Positions 8,312 to 15,810 of a stretch of DNA of 64,000 bases are shown here, piece by piece. Under the pieces are notes generated by a model. The model did not search any database, had not been told where the DNA came from, and was given only the letters and a program-made list of their open reading frames with translations. A program made the translations under genes and the position numbers. The stretch covers positions 62,001 to 126,000 of IMG/VR virus record IMGVR_UViG_3300035390_000014; one strand, given 5' to 3'. This DNA is from a virus. Within the stretch, counting starts at the first letter, position 1. The number at the start of each line of letters is the position of its first letter.

Positions 8312-9295
8312 TCACCTCTTTAAATTTGCAAAATATTGAGTTGCGGATTGAATCATCTCAAATATCATAGATGATACATGCATTGACGGAACTAAACATG
8401 TGAGATGATCTCTTGATGCTTTATTAATTATAATTTTGGCAGGAACAGGAATTGATTTATGTTTAAATAAAGCTTCATATATATTTCCATATTCTAAATC
8501 AGGTTTATCAAGTAAAGTAATAACATTACCCATCTCTTTATTAATTTTTGCTGGAGTCCCTGCTTTAATATAATTCATTATTTCTACAATAGAACCAATT
8601 AAAGCTTTTTCAGTTGTTAAAGCAATATCTTTATTAATAAGTAATTTACCAGTGTTAGTATTACGTTGCAGTGTATTAACAATCTTTCTAACATCTGGAT
8701 ATAAATTTTCAACTACAAATCTAATATCTTCATCTGTATATTCAATATTTTCTTCTTTTAAGATTTTAGAAGCATATGCTTCAACATAGTCCATAGGTAT
8801 CTGTTTGAAAACAAACGGTGTGAACCGACTCTGGACGGGGTCTGGGACCTTACTTAAGTAGTTACAGGTTCCAATAAATCTTCCATATCGTGTTTGATAT
8901 TTTTCAATAACTCCACGTAAAGACTTGAACGAATCCAGTGTAAGGTTATCAATTTCGTCAATAAAAACGATTTTATAGCGATCATCTCCAGCGGGTGGAA
9001 CTTTCAAAAAGGGTTCTATTACCTCTTGGACAAAATTTATTGATCTTGCTTCTCTTGAAGAACCATTTGCTTCTAAAAGATTTGATTTTGGCGTATTAAG
9101 AACCCCTTGTGGAGAGCATATGATCCTAGCCAGAGTTGTTTTGCCCCCACCAGCCGGGCCAGAAAGTAGCATATTAGGAATGTCTCCTTTTCCAACAAAC
9201 ATCTCAATTTCGTCTTTATAGTTCTGAGGGAGTACCATATCACCAACCGTCTTTGGGCGCCAGCGCTCAACCCATAAATTACTCTCAATTTTCAT
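8312..9295 (-). CDS. Clamp loader large subunit (gp44/RFC-like AAA+ ATPase)
   Basis: A 327-aa AAA+ ATPase that opens the sliding clamp. WVERWRPKTVGDMVLP opening (RFC box II), Walker A LLSGPAGGGKTT (residues 43-54), Walker B IVFIDEIDN (about 109), sensor 1 FIGTCNYLSKVPDPVQSRF (about 143-161, with the SRF arginine finger). T4 gp44 is 319 aa. No gp62-like partner is recognised nearby. A GAACATATTATAA box lies 35-48 bases upstream. Confidence 0.88.
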   Translation of the reverse strand: MKIESNLWVERWRPKTVGDMVLPQNYKDEIEMFVGKGDIPNMLLSGPAGGGKTTLARIICSPQGVLNTPKSNLLEANGSSREARSINFVQEVIEPFLKVPPAGDDRYKIVFIDEIDNLTLDSFKSLRGVIEKYQTRYGRFIGTCNYLSKVPDPVQSRFTPFVFKQIPMDYVEAYASKILKEENIEYTDEDIRFVVENLYPDVRKIVNTLQRNTNTGKLLINKDIALTTEKALIGSIVEIMNYIKAGTPAKINKEMGNVITLLDKPDLEYGNIYEALFKHKSIPVPAKIIINKASRDHLTCLVPSMHVSSMIFEMIQSATQYFANLKR

Positions 9296-9330
9296 TCTTT
9301 ATTCTCCATTCTCTAATTAACTTTTATCCT

Positions 9331-9343
9331 TTATAATATGTTC
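9331..9343 (-). promoter_or_regulatory. GAACATATTATAA promoter-like box
   Basis: Reads GGAACATATTATAAAGG on the minus strand, upstream of the clamp loader gene and downstream of the endonuclease gene 9363-10369. Confidence 0.6.
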
Positions 9344-9362
9344 CTACTTGTCAAAATAGTTT

Positions 9363-10369
9363 CTAATTACAAATTTTATTTGCTAAATTTCCTGTGGAAC
9401 ATTCTGTTCCGGTTTCATGTCCATATTTGTAGTGACATTTTTCACAACAAGCAATACCAAAATCAGGATCTAAAACAAAACCAGGTTCTAATTTTTGTGG
9501 GCGAGAATGATGTGCATTTGTTGCAGGTTCTCCACAATATTCACATAAATAATTAGCTCGTTTTAATACAGTTGTTCTCCAAGTTTGATATTCTTCATAT
9601 GTATATAATTTATCAATGTTTTTATTAGGATCACTTTTTAAATGAAATAGAGGACATTCTATTTTACATCCTTCTGAACAATATAAATAACACCCACCAT
9701 TCCCTTTTTCAATTTGTCTTATTCTTTCGTAAAATTGAATTCCAGTTGGTGTAAACCAACCATTTTTTTCTTTTGAATTTTGACATAAATGATTTTTACA
9801 ATGAACTTGTATTATCTTTTCATTTTCTTTACCTGGTTTATATCTCATCTTTTCAACTTTAGAAAATGTTGGATATCGTTCTTTAATTTGATTTATTGTT
9901 ATTTTTTGTGATATTCTATTTTTCTCTAAAACTTCTTTAGAATAAATATTAGTCTTTCCCTTATTCCATGGTATATTTCCAATTAAAGATTTAGATATTT
10001 TTTTCTTGTTTTATTTGTATGAGTTTTTTTATAAAAAGGATTTTTATCTCCAACCATTAATCCTTTGTGAGATATACTTAATTTTTTCCTATGTTCTTCG
10101 GAAAATATTTTACCTTTACTAGATTCTGACATCTTTTTTCTAACTTCATAAGAAAGAGTTTTTCCTTTCATTACAGAAGGTCTTCCTTTCCCAGATTCAC
10201 TCATTTTCTTCTTAGTTTCTTTGGAATGTTTATATCCTATAGATCCAGTTGCTTTTATCTTTGAATTTAGCCGACAAACTGGACATTTAGAATAATGAGA
10301 TGAACAACACCACCTACCATTCTTGAATTGATATTTTGCTTCTTTACCACAACCATATTCACATATCAT
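9363..10369 (-). pseudogene. Homing endonuclease split by a frameshift at an A7 run
   Basis: The first part (9983-10369) starts CEYGCGKEAKY...CCSSHYSKCP, then NUMOD3-like HSKETKKKMSES...EVRKKMSESSKGK repeats, and ends KTHTNKTRKKYLNL. Reading one A more at the run 9998-10004 keeps an open frame (KKISKSLIGNIPWNKGK...KVEKMRYKPGKEN) into the second part (9363-9848), which has a Cys-rich finger and an HNH domain: CEYCGEPATNAHHSRP...CCEKCHYKYGHE. The joined product would be about 335 aa, like the 351-aa relative at 3639-4694. The run is A AAA AAA, so a homopolymer miscall, a true mutation or -1 slippage are all possible. Confidence 0.7.
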
Positions 10370-10397
10370 AATTTAGACCACCAACTTCCTATTAATT

Positions 10398-10864
10398 TTA
10401 AATAATAAAAAAATCAAATTTTTCTTTTTCAGAATTATTAACATTATTATTATTATTATTATTACCATTTATTTCAGTATAATTTTTAATATAATTATTA
10501 ATAGTATTATTATTAACTATAGATGATGCTAAATCAGTATCAGAATTTATCATAGGAAAAATTGGTTCTTTTTGAAGTGTTTCAGATATATTTCTTAGTT
10601 TGTTAAATTTTAATAATTCTTCATGAAACCCAGGATATAATTTTTTAGCAGCTTCCTTTAAACCAGGATATGCTTCTTCATCGCTAATTTCTCCATTTTT
10701 ATATTTTTTTAATACAACACATCTATCAAATATTTTTTAATTTCTTTTTTATCACGTTTAAGTTCATAATTATCTAATAAAAAACCTTCAAGTGAATAAT
10801 TATCAGTTTCTTCTAAATATTTTTCTACACATTTTATTGCTTCTATATCTAATATTCTAGCCAT
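10398..10864 (-). pseudogene. Asn-rich hypothetical protein with an apparent A6-run frameshift
   Basis: ATG at 10864 opens MARILDIEAIKCVEKYLEETD...NYELKRDKKEIKK and meets a stop at about residue 50. One extra A in the run 10733-10738 restores a frame to 10398: IFDRCVVLKKYKNGEISDEEAYPGLKEAAKKLYPGF..., ending in an Asn-rich tail coded by an ATT repeat (10443-10464). The reconstructed product is about 155 aa. It has its own promoter box and an AAGGAAG leader. The family is not recognised; a small terminase-like or DNA-binding role would be a guess. Confidence 0.55.
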
Positions 10865-10887
10865 AATTATACTTCCTTTAAGTTATT

Positions 10888-10901
10888 TTATAATATGTTA
10901 C
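10888..10901 (-). promoter_or_regulatory. TAACATATTATAA promoter-like box
   Basis: Minus-strand GTAACATATTATAAAA, 24 bases before the ATG at 10864; a one-base variant of the GAACATATTATAA box. Confidence 0.55.
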
Positions 10902-10924
10902 TTATTTACAAAAAAAATTACAAA

Positions 10925-10963
10925 AAAAATGTAACCCCATACCAATTCAGGGGTTACATTTTT
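10925..10963. terminator. Bidirectional rho-independent terminator
   Basis: Perfect stem AAAAATGTAACCCC / GGGGTTACATTTTT with an 11-base loop, T-run on each strand. It ends the minus-strand operon that finishes with the gene at 11042. Confidence 0.85.
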
Positions 10964-11041
10964 ATTGAGTCTACCTAAGGTTGATCATTCCTTATCCCAA
11001 CCACGCGTCTTTAGACGATTCACCACCTCGACTCAAATTTG

Positions 11042-11236
11042 TTACTTGAGCATCAACAATCTCCGATGCCGTTCAATCCCCTTCATCTTAAACATTGGAT
11101 CATGACTCTGTGCCCAGGCATCAAGAACTGCTTTATCAGTTGAACCAATTTTCAACATACCAAATCCACGAGCTTTTTTAGCGGATTGCCTTTTTTGGTT
11201 CGGGGTTCCTTCAACAAATTTTACACCGTCTCTCAT
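11042..11236 (-). CDS. Small basic hypothetical protein
   Basis: A 64-aa, Lys/Arg-rich protein (GTPNQKRQSAKKARGFGMLKIG...HRRLLMLK). It overlaps the stop of the upstream gene by one base with GGAG before its ATG. Higher GC than its neighbours. No family recognised. The 60 bases after its stop hold only a possible 13-codon frame and then the terminator. Confidence 0.55.
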   Translation of the reverse strand: MRDGVKFVEGTPNQKRQSAKKARGFGMLKIGSTDKAVLDAWAQSHDPMFKMKGIERHRRLLMLK

Positions 11237-11619
11237 TACTTCATCTCCTTTTTAATGATTTGAATTTCAACTATCATTTCTCTCGGGTAAACATTAACAC
11301 CTTTCAATGATCTAAAAATAAATGATGCATCATTAGAACATTGAAACCATTCTAAATAATCTTCAAATGCTAAAAAACCATTATAATCTTTAGTGTCAGG
11401 TTCGACTGTTGTTATTGTAGAAGTTGTTCCTCCTATAAATGTTGTAATACATTCCCAATGATATTTCTTGGTCTTCTTTTTAATAGGTTTAACTGGCGGC
11501 ATCTTCATTGGTTTAACCGGTGGTAATATCGGTTTTGGTCTATCTGGCATTTCAATATACTTACTTAATTTACCAGTTCTAAAAAATTCAACCCAACTTG
11601 TCCTCACTTTCTTTTTCAT
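11236..11619 (-). CDS. Hypothetical protein with proline-rich linker
   Basis: About 127 aa: basic N-terminus (MKKKVRTSWVEFFRTG), a PKPILPPVKPMKMPPVKPIKKK proline/lysine hinge (about residues 28-50), then a beta-rich domain with DYLEWFQC and VYPREMIVEIQIIKKE. The ATG at 11619 overlaps the stop of the DUF3307 gene; a longer TTG-type start would sit inside that gene. Function unknown. Confidence 0.55.
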   Translation of the reverse strand: MKKKVRTSWVEFFRTGKLSKYIEMPDRPKPILPPVKPMKMPPVKPIKKKTKKYHWECITTFIGGTTSTITTVEPDTKDYNGFLAFEDYLEWFQCSNDASFIFRSLKGVNVYPREMIVEIQIIKKEMK

Positions 11620-11963
11620 TATATACCTCTCACCCCAAACAAATAATTCCAGGTTAAAAACAAACAACTAAAATGAATTGCCTGATCCCAACCAATCACA
11701 ACAAAGAACCAATGAACTTCTTTCTTTTCCCACAAATAATGAGTAAGTTTGGATGATATAAAATCTACTATAAAATGTGCTCCAATTGTTATCATAGCAA
11801 ATTCTATTCCAAAGTAAAGAAATGGAATTCCATAAACACAACAATGTAACCCTAACCAAAATAAATTATTATGTTTAGATTTAGACATTTTATTTGATTG
11901 CAAAACAAAATCACCAAGAAAATGTAACCACAAAATTAAAAATATAACATTCAAAATAATCAT
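11619..11963 (-). CDS. DUF3307 membrane protein
   Basis: A 114-aa polytopic membrane protein with the DUF3307 pattern: HFLGDFVLQSNKMSKSKHNN at the N-terminus, histidines in GLHCCVYG and GAHFIVDFI, and FVVIGWDQAIHFS near the C-terminus. Three or four membrane segments. The family occurs in phages and bacteria without a known function. Confidence 0.7.
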   Translation of the reverse strand: MIILNVIFLILWLHFLGDFVLQSNKMSKSKHNNLFWLGLHCCVYGIPFLYFGIEFAMITIGAHFIVDFISSKLTHYLWEKKEVHWFFVVIGWDQAIHFSCLFLTWNYLFGVRGI

Positions 11964-12133
11964 ATAAATCCTCTAACACATAAATATGGAATTCCAAAAG
12001 CAAAAAACATTGATAAAGCTAAAGCAATCCCAATTAGAATCCAAGCAATTTTCCATTTATCTTTATTCATAAAATATACAGATATAAATACCAATCCAAT
12101 AATAAAATAAGATATACAAAGAGTAATACCCAT
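11960..12133 (-). CDS. Small two-helix membrane protein (57 aa)
   Basis: MGITLCISYFIIGLVFISVYF, then MNKDKWKIAWILIGIALALSMFF, two hydrophobic helices with a short charged loop. The TGA overlaps the ATG of the DUF3307 gene, so the pair is coupled and may form a membrane complex. It could be holin-like given the transglycosylase upstream; that is inference from position and topology. Confidence 0.6.
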   Translation of the reverse strand: MGITLCISYFIIGLVFISVYFMNKDKWKIAWILIGIALALSMFFAFGIPYLCVRGFI

Positions 12134-12136
12134 ACG

Positions 12137-13369
12137 CTATCCCCAGTAATTATAAATTATAAATAATTTTTCCTTCGCTCTAGTCGCTGCAGTATATAAC
12201 CATCTTGCATAATCTTGATCTGATTGATATCGGTTTCGTTGTTCAAATAAAACAACTTTATCCCATTCAGATCCTTGACTTTTATGTACAGTTGTAGCAT
12301 AACCAAAATCAAACATATCAATGTCTTTTTGATCATACCGTTTCATGTCTTTAGAGAATGTTCTCTTAAAATCAATTTCCATCTCGTCATTGTAATTATC
12401 TTTACCAAAAGCACTTCTAATTGCAAGACTTGAATGTAAATTGTCTTCATAATCATCCATCTTCATTGTCAAATCATATAACTTTTTACTTGCTGGATAA
12501 ATCCAAACTAAGGTTCCCAACTGACCATTTTTAATCCCAGAATCATGATTATTCTTCAAACATATAACTCTTTCATCTGGGTAAGGATTAGGTAATGTAT
12601 ATCCCAATTTATCTCGAGTTTTCATATTTAAATCACACCGAGTTTTATTGAACCCACATAATTGAATAATATCTTTACCCTCTTCTGACCAATTAATTTT
12701 ATCATAGAGAGTTTTAGTTTGAGGTTTGCCCCAATCCAATTTAAAAACAGATCCATCATAAATACCAGGTCTTATATAACCATAACGTCTGATATCTATT
12801 GTCAATTGAATTATTTTACTATCAAGAGCTTGTCTATGAATTTCATGTAATTGTAGATCAGCATCTTTTAACAAATCAAATTTAGGACCAACTGGAGGTA
12901 ACTGACCATGATCACCACAAACAATAATTGGGATTCCATACCGATTTAAATCATCCCATAATTCTTTTGATACCATGCTTCCTTCATCAACAATAATCAA
13001 ATCAACATCTAATTCATCTTTCAGTGCCCACCCGGATAAAATCTTTTTACCATTTTTTCTTTTATATACCGGAGTATACAACAATCCATGTATAGTTCCA
13101 ATGTAATCATAATCTTTAGCAGAATGATTCTTTTCAAGTTTAGTAGCTAATACATGAGCTGCTTTACCAGCAAAGGCACAGAAGGCAATTTTATGGGCAC
13201 CACGTTTTCCTAAATCATGATTAAAACGAATTTTCAATGCAATCTCTGTCATGACTGTTGTCTTTCCAGTTCCAGCATATCCAACTATTCGTAATACATT
13301 TGTTTTCTTTAATCTGTACCACTCAAGTGTTTCGTTTAAAACCATTAACTGCTCTTCTGTTAATTCCAT
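12137..13369 (-). CDS. Dda/RecD-like superfamily 1B helicase
   Basis: A 410-aa 5'-3' DNA helicase similar in length to T4 Dda (439 aa). Motif I GYAGTGKTT (about 30-38), motif II LIIVDEGSM (about 126-134), motif III CGDHGQLPPVG, a KNNHDSGIKNGQLGTLVWI SH3-like segment, and the C-terminal ATTVHKSQGSEWDKVV and YTAATRAKEKL motifs. Expected to help origin firing and fork restart. Four bases separate it from the membrane protein gene. Confidence 0.87.
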   Translation of the reverse strand: MELTEEQLMVLNETLEWYRLKKTNVLRIVGYAGTGKTTVMTEIALKIRFNHDLGKRGAHKIAFCAFAGKAAHVLATKLEKNHSAKDYDYIGTIHGLLYTPVYKRKNGKKILSGWALKDELDVDLIIVDEGSMVSKELWDDLNRYGIPIIVCGDHGQLPPVGPKFDLLKDADLQLHEIHRQALDSKIIQLTIDIRRYGYIRPGIYDGSVFKLDWGKPQTKTLYDKINWSEEGKDIIQLCGFNKTRCDLNMKTRDKLGYTLPNPYPDERVICLKNNHDSGIKNGQLGTLVWIYPASKKLYDLTMKMDDYEDNLHSSLAIRSAFGKDNYNDEMEIDFKRTFSKDMKRYDQKDIDMFDFGYATTVHKSQGSEWDKVVLFEQRNRYQSDQDYARWLYTAATRAKEKLFIIYNYWG

Positions 13370-13371
13370 TA

Positions 13372-13986
13372 TTACCCCTCGTTAATAATTTTAATATCTT
13401 TAAAAACTTCAATGTTTGAATGTGAGATTTTAAATAGAGTATATTTACCAAGATATTTATAAACAGCTTTATGATAATCTGGATCTCCACCCACATAATA
13501 CTTTAAAGCTAATGTTATATCTCCATTAGACTTTTTTAATTTCGATTTTAATATTGCTATTCCCTTCTCAATATTATATGAAATATCAAAAGCTCTCTCA
13601 GGTAAAATTTCAACTCCATCTTCTAGTAATATTTGCATCAACCCTTTAGCACCAGCCTTGGATTTAGAATAAATATTCCACATAGATTCTATTTCTATGA
13701 TACCAACAATAATATCATCTGCTATATGATTTAATCTACATTGAGTTATTATTTCATAAGCAATTTTATCAGCAACTTCTGTTGGTGTAGATGTTTTTCG
13801 AGTTTTAATATATTTACTCAATAACTCTATCTCTCTATCAATCTTAATTTCTTTAACAATTTTTTCTTCAATTATTACTGTTTGAGTATTGTCAATTGAA
13901 GCATTTGTCAAATTATAAAATGCAAGTGATGCCATTATAATAATAAATGAAAACGCTCCAATCCAACCTAATTTACCCTTAAACAT
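13372..13986 (-). CDS. Membrane-anchored lytic transglycosylase
   Basis: A 204-aa protein with an N-terminal signal-anchor (IGAFSFIIIMASLAFYNLT, about 9-27), a charged linker, and an SLT domain: IVGIIEIESMWNIYSKSKAGAKGLMQI (catalytic Glu in IEIES), then GIAILKSKLKKSNGDITLALKYYVGG. It would cut peptidoglycan, either at lysis or as a virion-associated enzyme. The nearby small membrane genes suggest a lysis cluster. Confidence 0.78.
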   Translation of the reverse strand: MFKGKLGWIGAFSFIIIMASLAFYNLTNASIDNTQTVIIEEKIVKEIKIDREIELLSKYIKTRKTSTPTEVADKIAYEIITQCRLNHIADDIIVGIIEIESMWNIYSKSKAGAKGLMQILLEDGVEILPERAFDISYNIEKGIAILKSKLKKSNGDITLALKYYVGGDPDYHKAVYKYLGKYTLFKISHSNIEVFKDIKIINEG

Positions 13987-13995
13987 TATAATCTC

Positions 13996-14175
13996 CTATT
14001 TAAAAATTAAAAAAGCTATTTTTAGAATTCCTATCACCCATGGAATAAATAATAAAAATATGAATCCTACAAAACATGAAAATAATAATCCAACCAATTT
14101 TAATTGGTCTATTCCATTTGAAGATGTATCAATTTTATTTTCTAATCCAAACCATTTTAAAACTTTTTCAATCAT
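13996..14175 (-). CDS. Small membrane protein next to the transglycosylase (possible holin)
   Basis: A 59-aa protein: soluble N-terminal half (MIEKVLKWFGLENKIDTSSNGIDQ) then a strongly hydrophobic C-terminal half (LVGLLFSCFVGFIFLLFIPWVIG). AAAAGGAGAA and a GAACAT promoter box lie just upstream. Nine bases separate it from the transglycosylase, so a lysis role is plausible but unproven. Confidence 0.6.
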   Translation of the reverse strand: MIEKVLKWFGLENKIDTSSNGIDQLKLVGLLFSCFVGFIFLLFIPWVIGILKIAFLIFK

Positions 14176-14190
14176 ATTAAATTCTCCTTT

Positions 14191-14204
14191 TTTAATATGT
14201 TCTA
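14191..14204 (-). promoter_or_regulatory. GAACATATTAAA promoter-like box
   Basis: Minus-strand TAGAACATATTAAAAAAGGAG immediately before the lysis-like genes; it marks the start of the long minus-strand block. Confidence 0.55.
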
Positions 14205-14243
14205 TTAGTACAGATTAATTTCTTATACAAATACTGGTTCTAT

Positions 14244-14264
14244 TATGTATATTAATATATATAG
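14244..14264 (-). promoter_or_regulatory. CTATATATATTAATATACAT box, minus orientation
   Basis: Exact copy, in reverse orientation, of a box also found at 37801, 52701 and 54723. It lies in the divergent region between the minus- and plus-strand halves of the window. The core TATATTAATATA is palindromic, so it may bind a dimer or be part of a promoter. Confidence 0.55.
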
Positions 14265-14364
14265 AAACTAACTTAATACTATGGGAACATTTCTTTTTTT
14301 ATTGTAACATAATTAAAAGTATTAAAAGAGTAGATTTATAGAGAATTTAGTAAAGGAGAATTGA

Positions 14365-15387
14365 ATGCAATTATTGAGTGAGAGGGGATTTAATAGGCAT
14401 ATATATCCTATAATCCCATATCGTGGAAGAGATTTAAGTAAAGAATATTATGTTAAAAAAGATCCGCAAGGAAAAATTATATTTATGGCAACTAAAGATT
14501 CCAGGTGGAATCTAAGATGTTATAAATTTATGGATTATTTATCTACATTAATTAGAAAACAATTTGATGATTGGATGGTTCAATCAAATCCTGGGTTGGG
14601 ATTAGTAACAGATTATAGAGACCCAAGGTTATCCCAATTTAGTTTATATACAAGACCTGATAATATGTATTATATATTAAAAGGAATGAAAAGTATAGGA
14701 GGAAGAGATTGGGATACATTTAATCCATATAATAAGAATATAAGAATTAATTATAAAGAAGTTGCAAAAGCTTTAAAGTGGGAAAAGAAACATGTTAAAA
14801 CTATAGTTGAAATGATTTCTAATTATAAATTTAGAACTAAATATGAATTTAAAACTGTTGATGTTGATCTTAAAACAACTCCAACCTTTAAAGCAAATTA
14901 TAATAATTTAGAATATAAAACTTTTGAAAGTATATTTAATGCTGAAATTGGTGTTACTAATAAATATAAAGATGGTGATGATCTTAGATTTTTAGATAGA
15001 GGTATAGATGATATAGATATTAATTTTCGCACAGGATTTGGAGTTTGTTTTATCCATAATATTTTTACCGGTGGTTATCAATTAATTAATGAAGATGAAC
15101 CATTATATAATTTATCTGAAAGTACTCAAATTATATATAGAGATAGATTTTTTACATTTAATAAAATGAAACATATTTATTTGAATGATGAATGGATATG
15201 TAATAAACTAGGAATAACTACCAATAATGTTACAGCTAAAAAAAATATAATTAAAAAAATTATAGATGAATTATCCAATATTGAAAAGATTAATTTTGAT
15301 AGGATATGTAATAATGGAAGTTATCAATTTTCTATTGGGAAGAAAAAGAAATCTAATGTAATTCCACTAAGACAATCAAAAGTTTAA
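14365..15387 (+). CDS. Putative replication initiator (Rep-like)
   Basis: A 340-aa protein that is the first gene of the plus-strand half. It shows no obvious enzyme motif. Lys-rich helical segments and a possible winged-helix region (INYKEVAKALKWEKKHVKTIVEMISN) are visible. Its stop codon lies inside the first of five 18-bp iterons (15383-15509), and that layout, plus its divergent position, is the main reason to call it an initiator that binds them. Plasmid Rep proteins have similar length. An iteron-binding transcription regulator is the alternative. Confidence 0.45.
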   Translation: MQLLSERGFNRHIYPIIPYRGRDLSKEYYVKKDPQGKIIFMATKDSRWNLRCYKFMDYLSTLIRKQFDDWMVQSNPGLGLVTDYRDPRLSQFSLYTRPDNMYYILKGMKSIGGRDWDTFNPYNKNIRINYKEVAKALKWEKKHVKTIVEMISNYKFRTKYEFKTVDVDLKTTPTFKANYNNLEYKTFESIFNAEIGVTNKYKDGDDLRFLDRGIDDIDINFRTGFGVCFIHNIFTGGYQLINEDEPLYNLSESTQIIYRDRFFTFNKMKHIYLNDEWICNKLGITTNNVTAKKNIIKKIIDELSNIEKINFDRICNNGSYQFSIGKKKKSNVIPLRQSKV

Positions 15388-15509
15388 CGATATTGTAAAA
15401 AAAACTCATTTTTTTACTTTTACAATATCGTTAAAGAGTTTTTACAATATCGTTAAAGAATCTTACAATATCGTTAAATAAAATAGGCGATTTTTACAAT
15501 ATCGTTAAA
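15383..15509. repeat. Five-copy iteron array, candidate replication origin
   Basis: TTTTACAATATCGTTAAA occurs once inverted (15383-15400) and four times direct (15418-15435, 15440-15457, 15461-15477 with one change, 15492-15509). Direct copies start 22, 21 and 31 bases apart, close to two, two and three helical turns. The inverted and first direct copy can also fold as a hairpin after the Rep-like gene, possibly doubling as its terminator. The surrounding DNA is AT-rich. Confidence 0.7.
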
Positions 15510-15681
15510 TTACTATTTGAATATTAATAATGATTAGAATAGGTTATAAGGTGCTTTTTACCATTAAACCTTAAGTTAAAAACTTATAAAAGGAACTAGT
15601 TATCTATAACATTAAATTAAGAATAAAATCAATATTTAAACTACTAATGGAATGTATTTTTACTATGTACACAGACACCCC

Positions 15682-15775
15682 ACTCTACTTACGCCTTGGG
15701 GCGACATAGAGTTCTATTCAACCGTCCTATGTCATTTAATTAAAATCAGGTAACATATTAAAGAGTAAGTAGAGT
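15682..15775. other. Structured inverted-repeat element upstream of the plus-strand virion genes
   Basis: ACTCTACTTAC (15682-15692) pairs perfectly with GTAAGTAGAGT (15765-15775). Inside lie the hairpins CGCC-TTGG-GGCG (15692-15703) and GACATAG/CTATGTC (15703-15733), giving a possible three-way junction. A TAACATATTAAAG promoter-like box (15751-15763) lies within it. It may be an origin element, an RNA leader or an operator. The rest of 15510-15810 has no gene. Confidence 0.5.
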
Positions 15776-15810
15776 TTGTAGAATAACTAATAAGAAAGGA
15801 AATTTCAAAA

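Noticed and set aside
10443-10464. ATT microsatellite as a functional repeat element
   Set aside because: It simply codes for the Asn run of the frameshifted protein and has no other structure.
14365-15387. Integrase, transposase or prophage attachment functions
   Set aside because: No recombinase motif, attachment-site-like repeat or insertion-sequence end was seen anywhere in the window; lysogeny genes are not evident.
15383-15509. Iteron array as a CRISPR array
   Set aside because: Repeats are 18 bp, spacers only 3-14 bases and not unique-length, one copy is inverted, and no cas gene is near. Iterons fit better.
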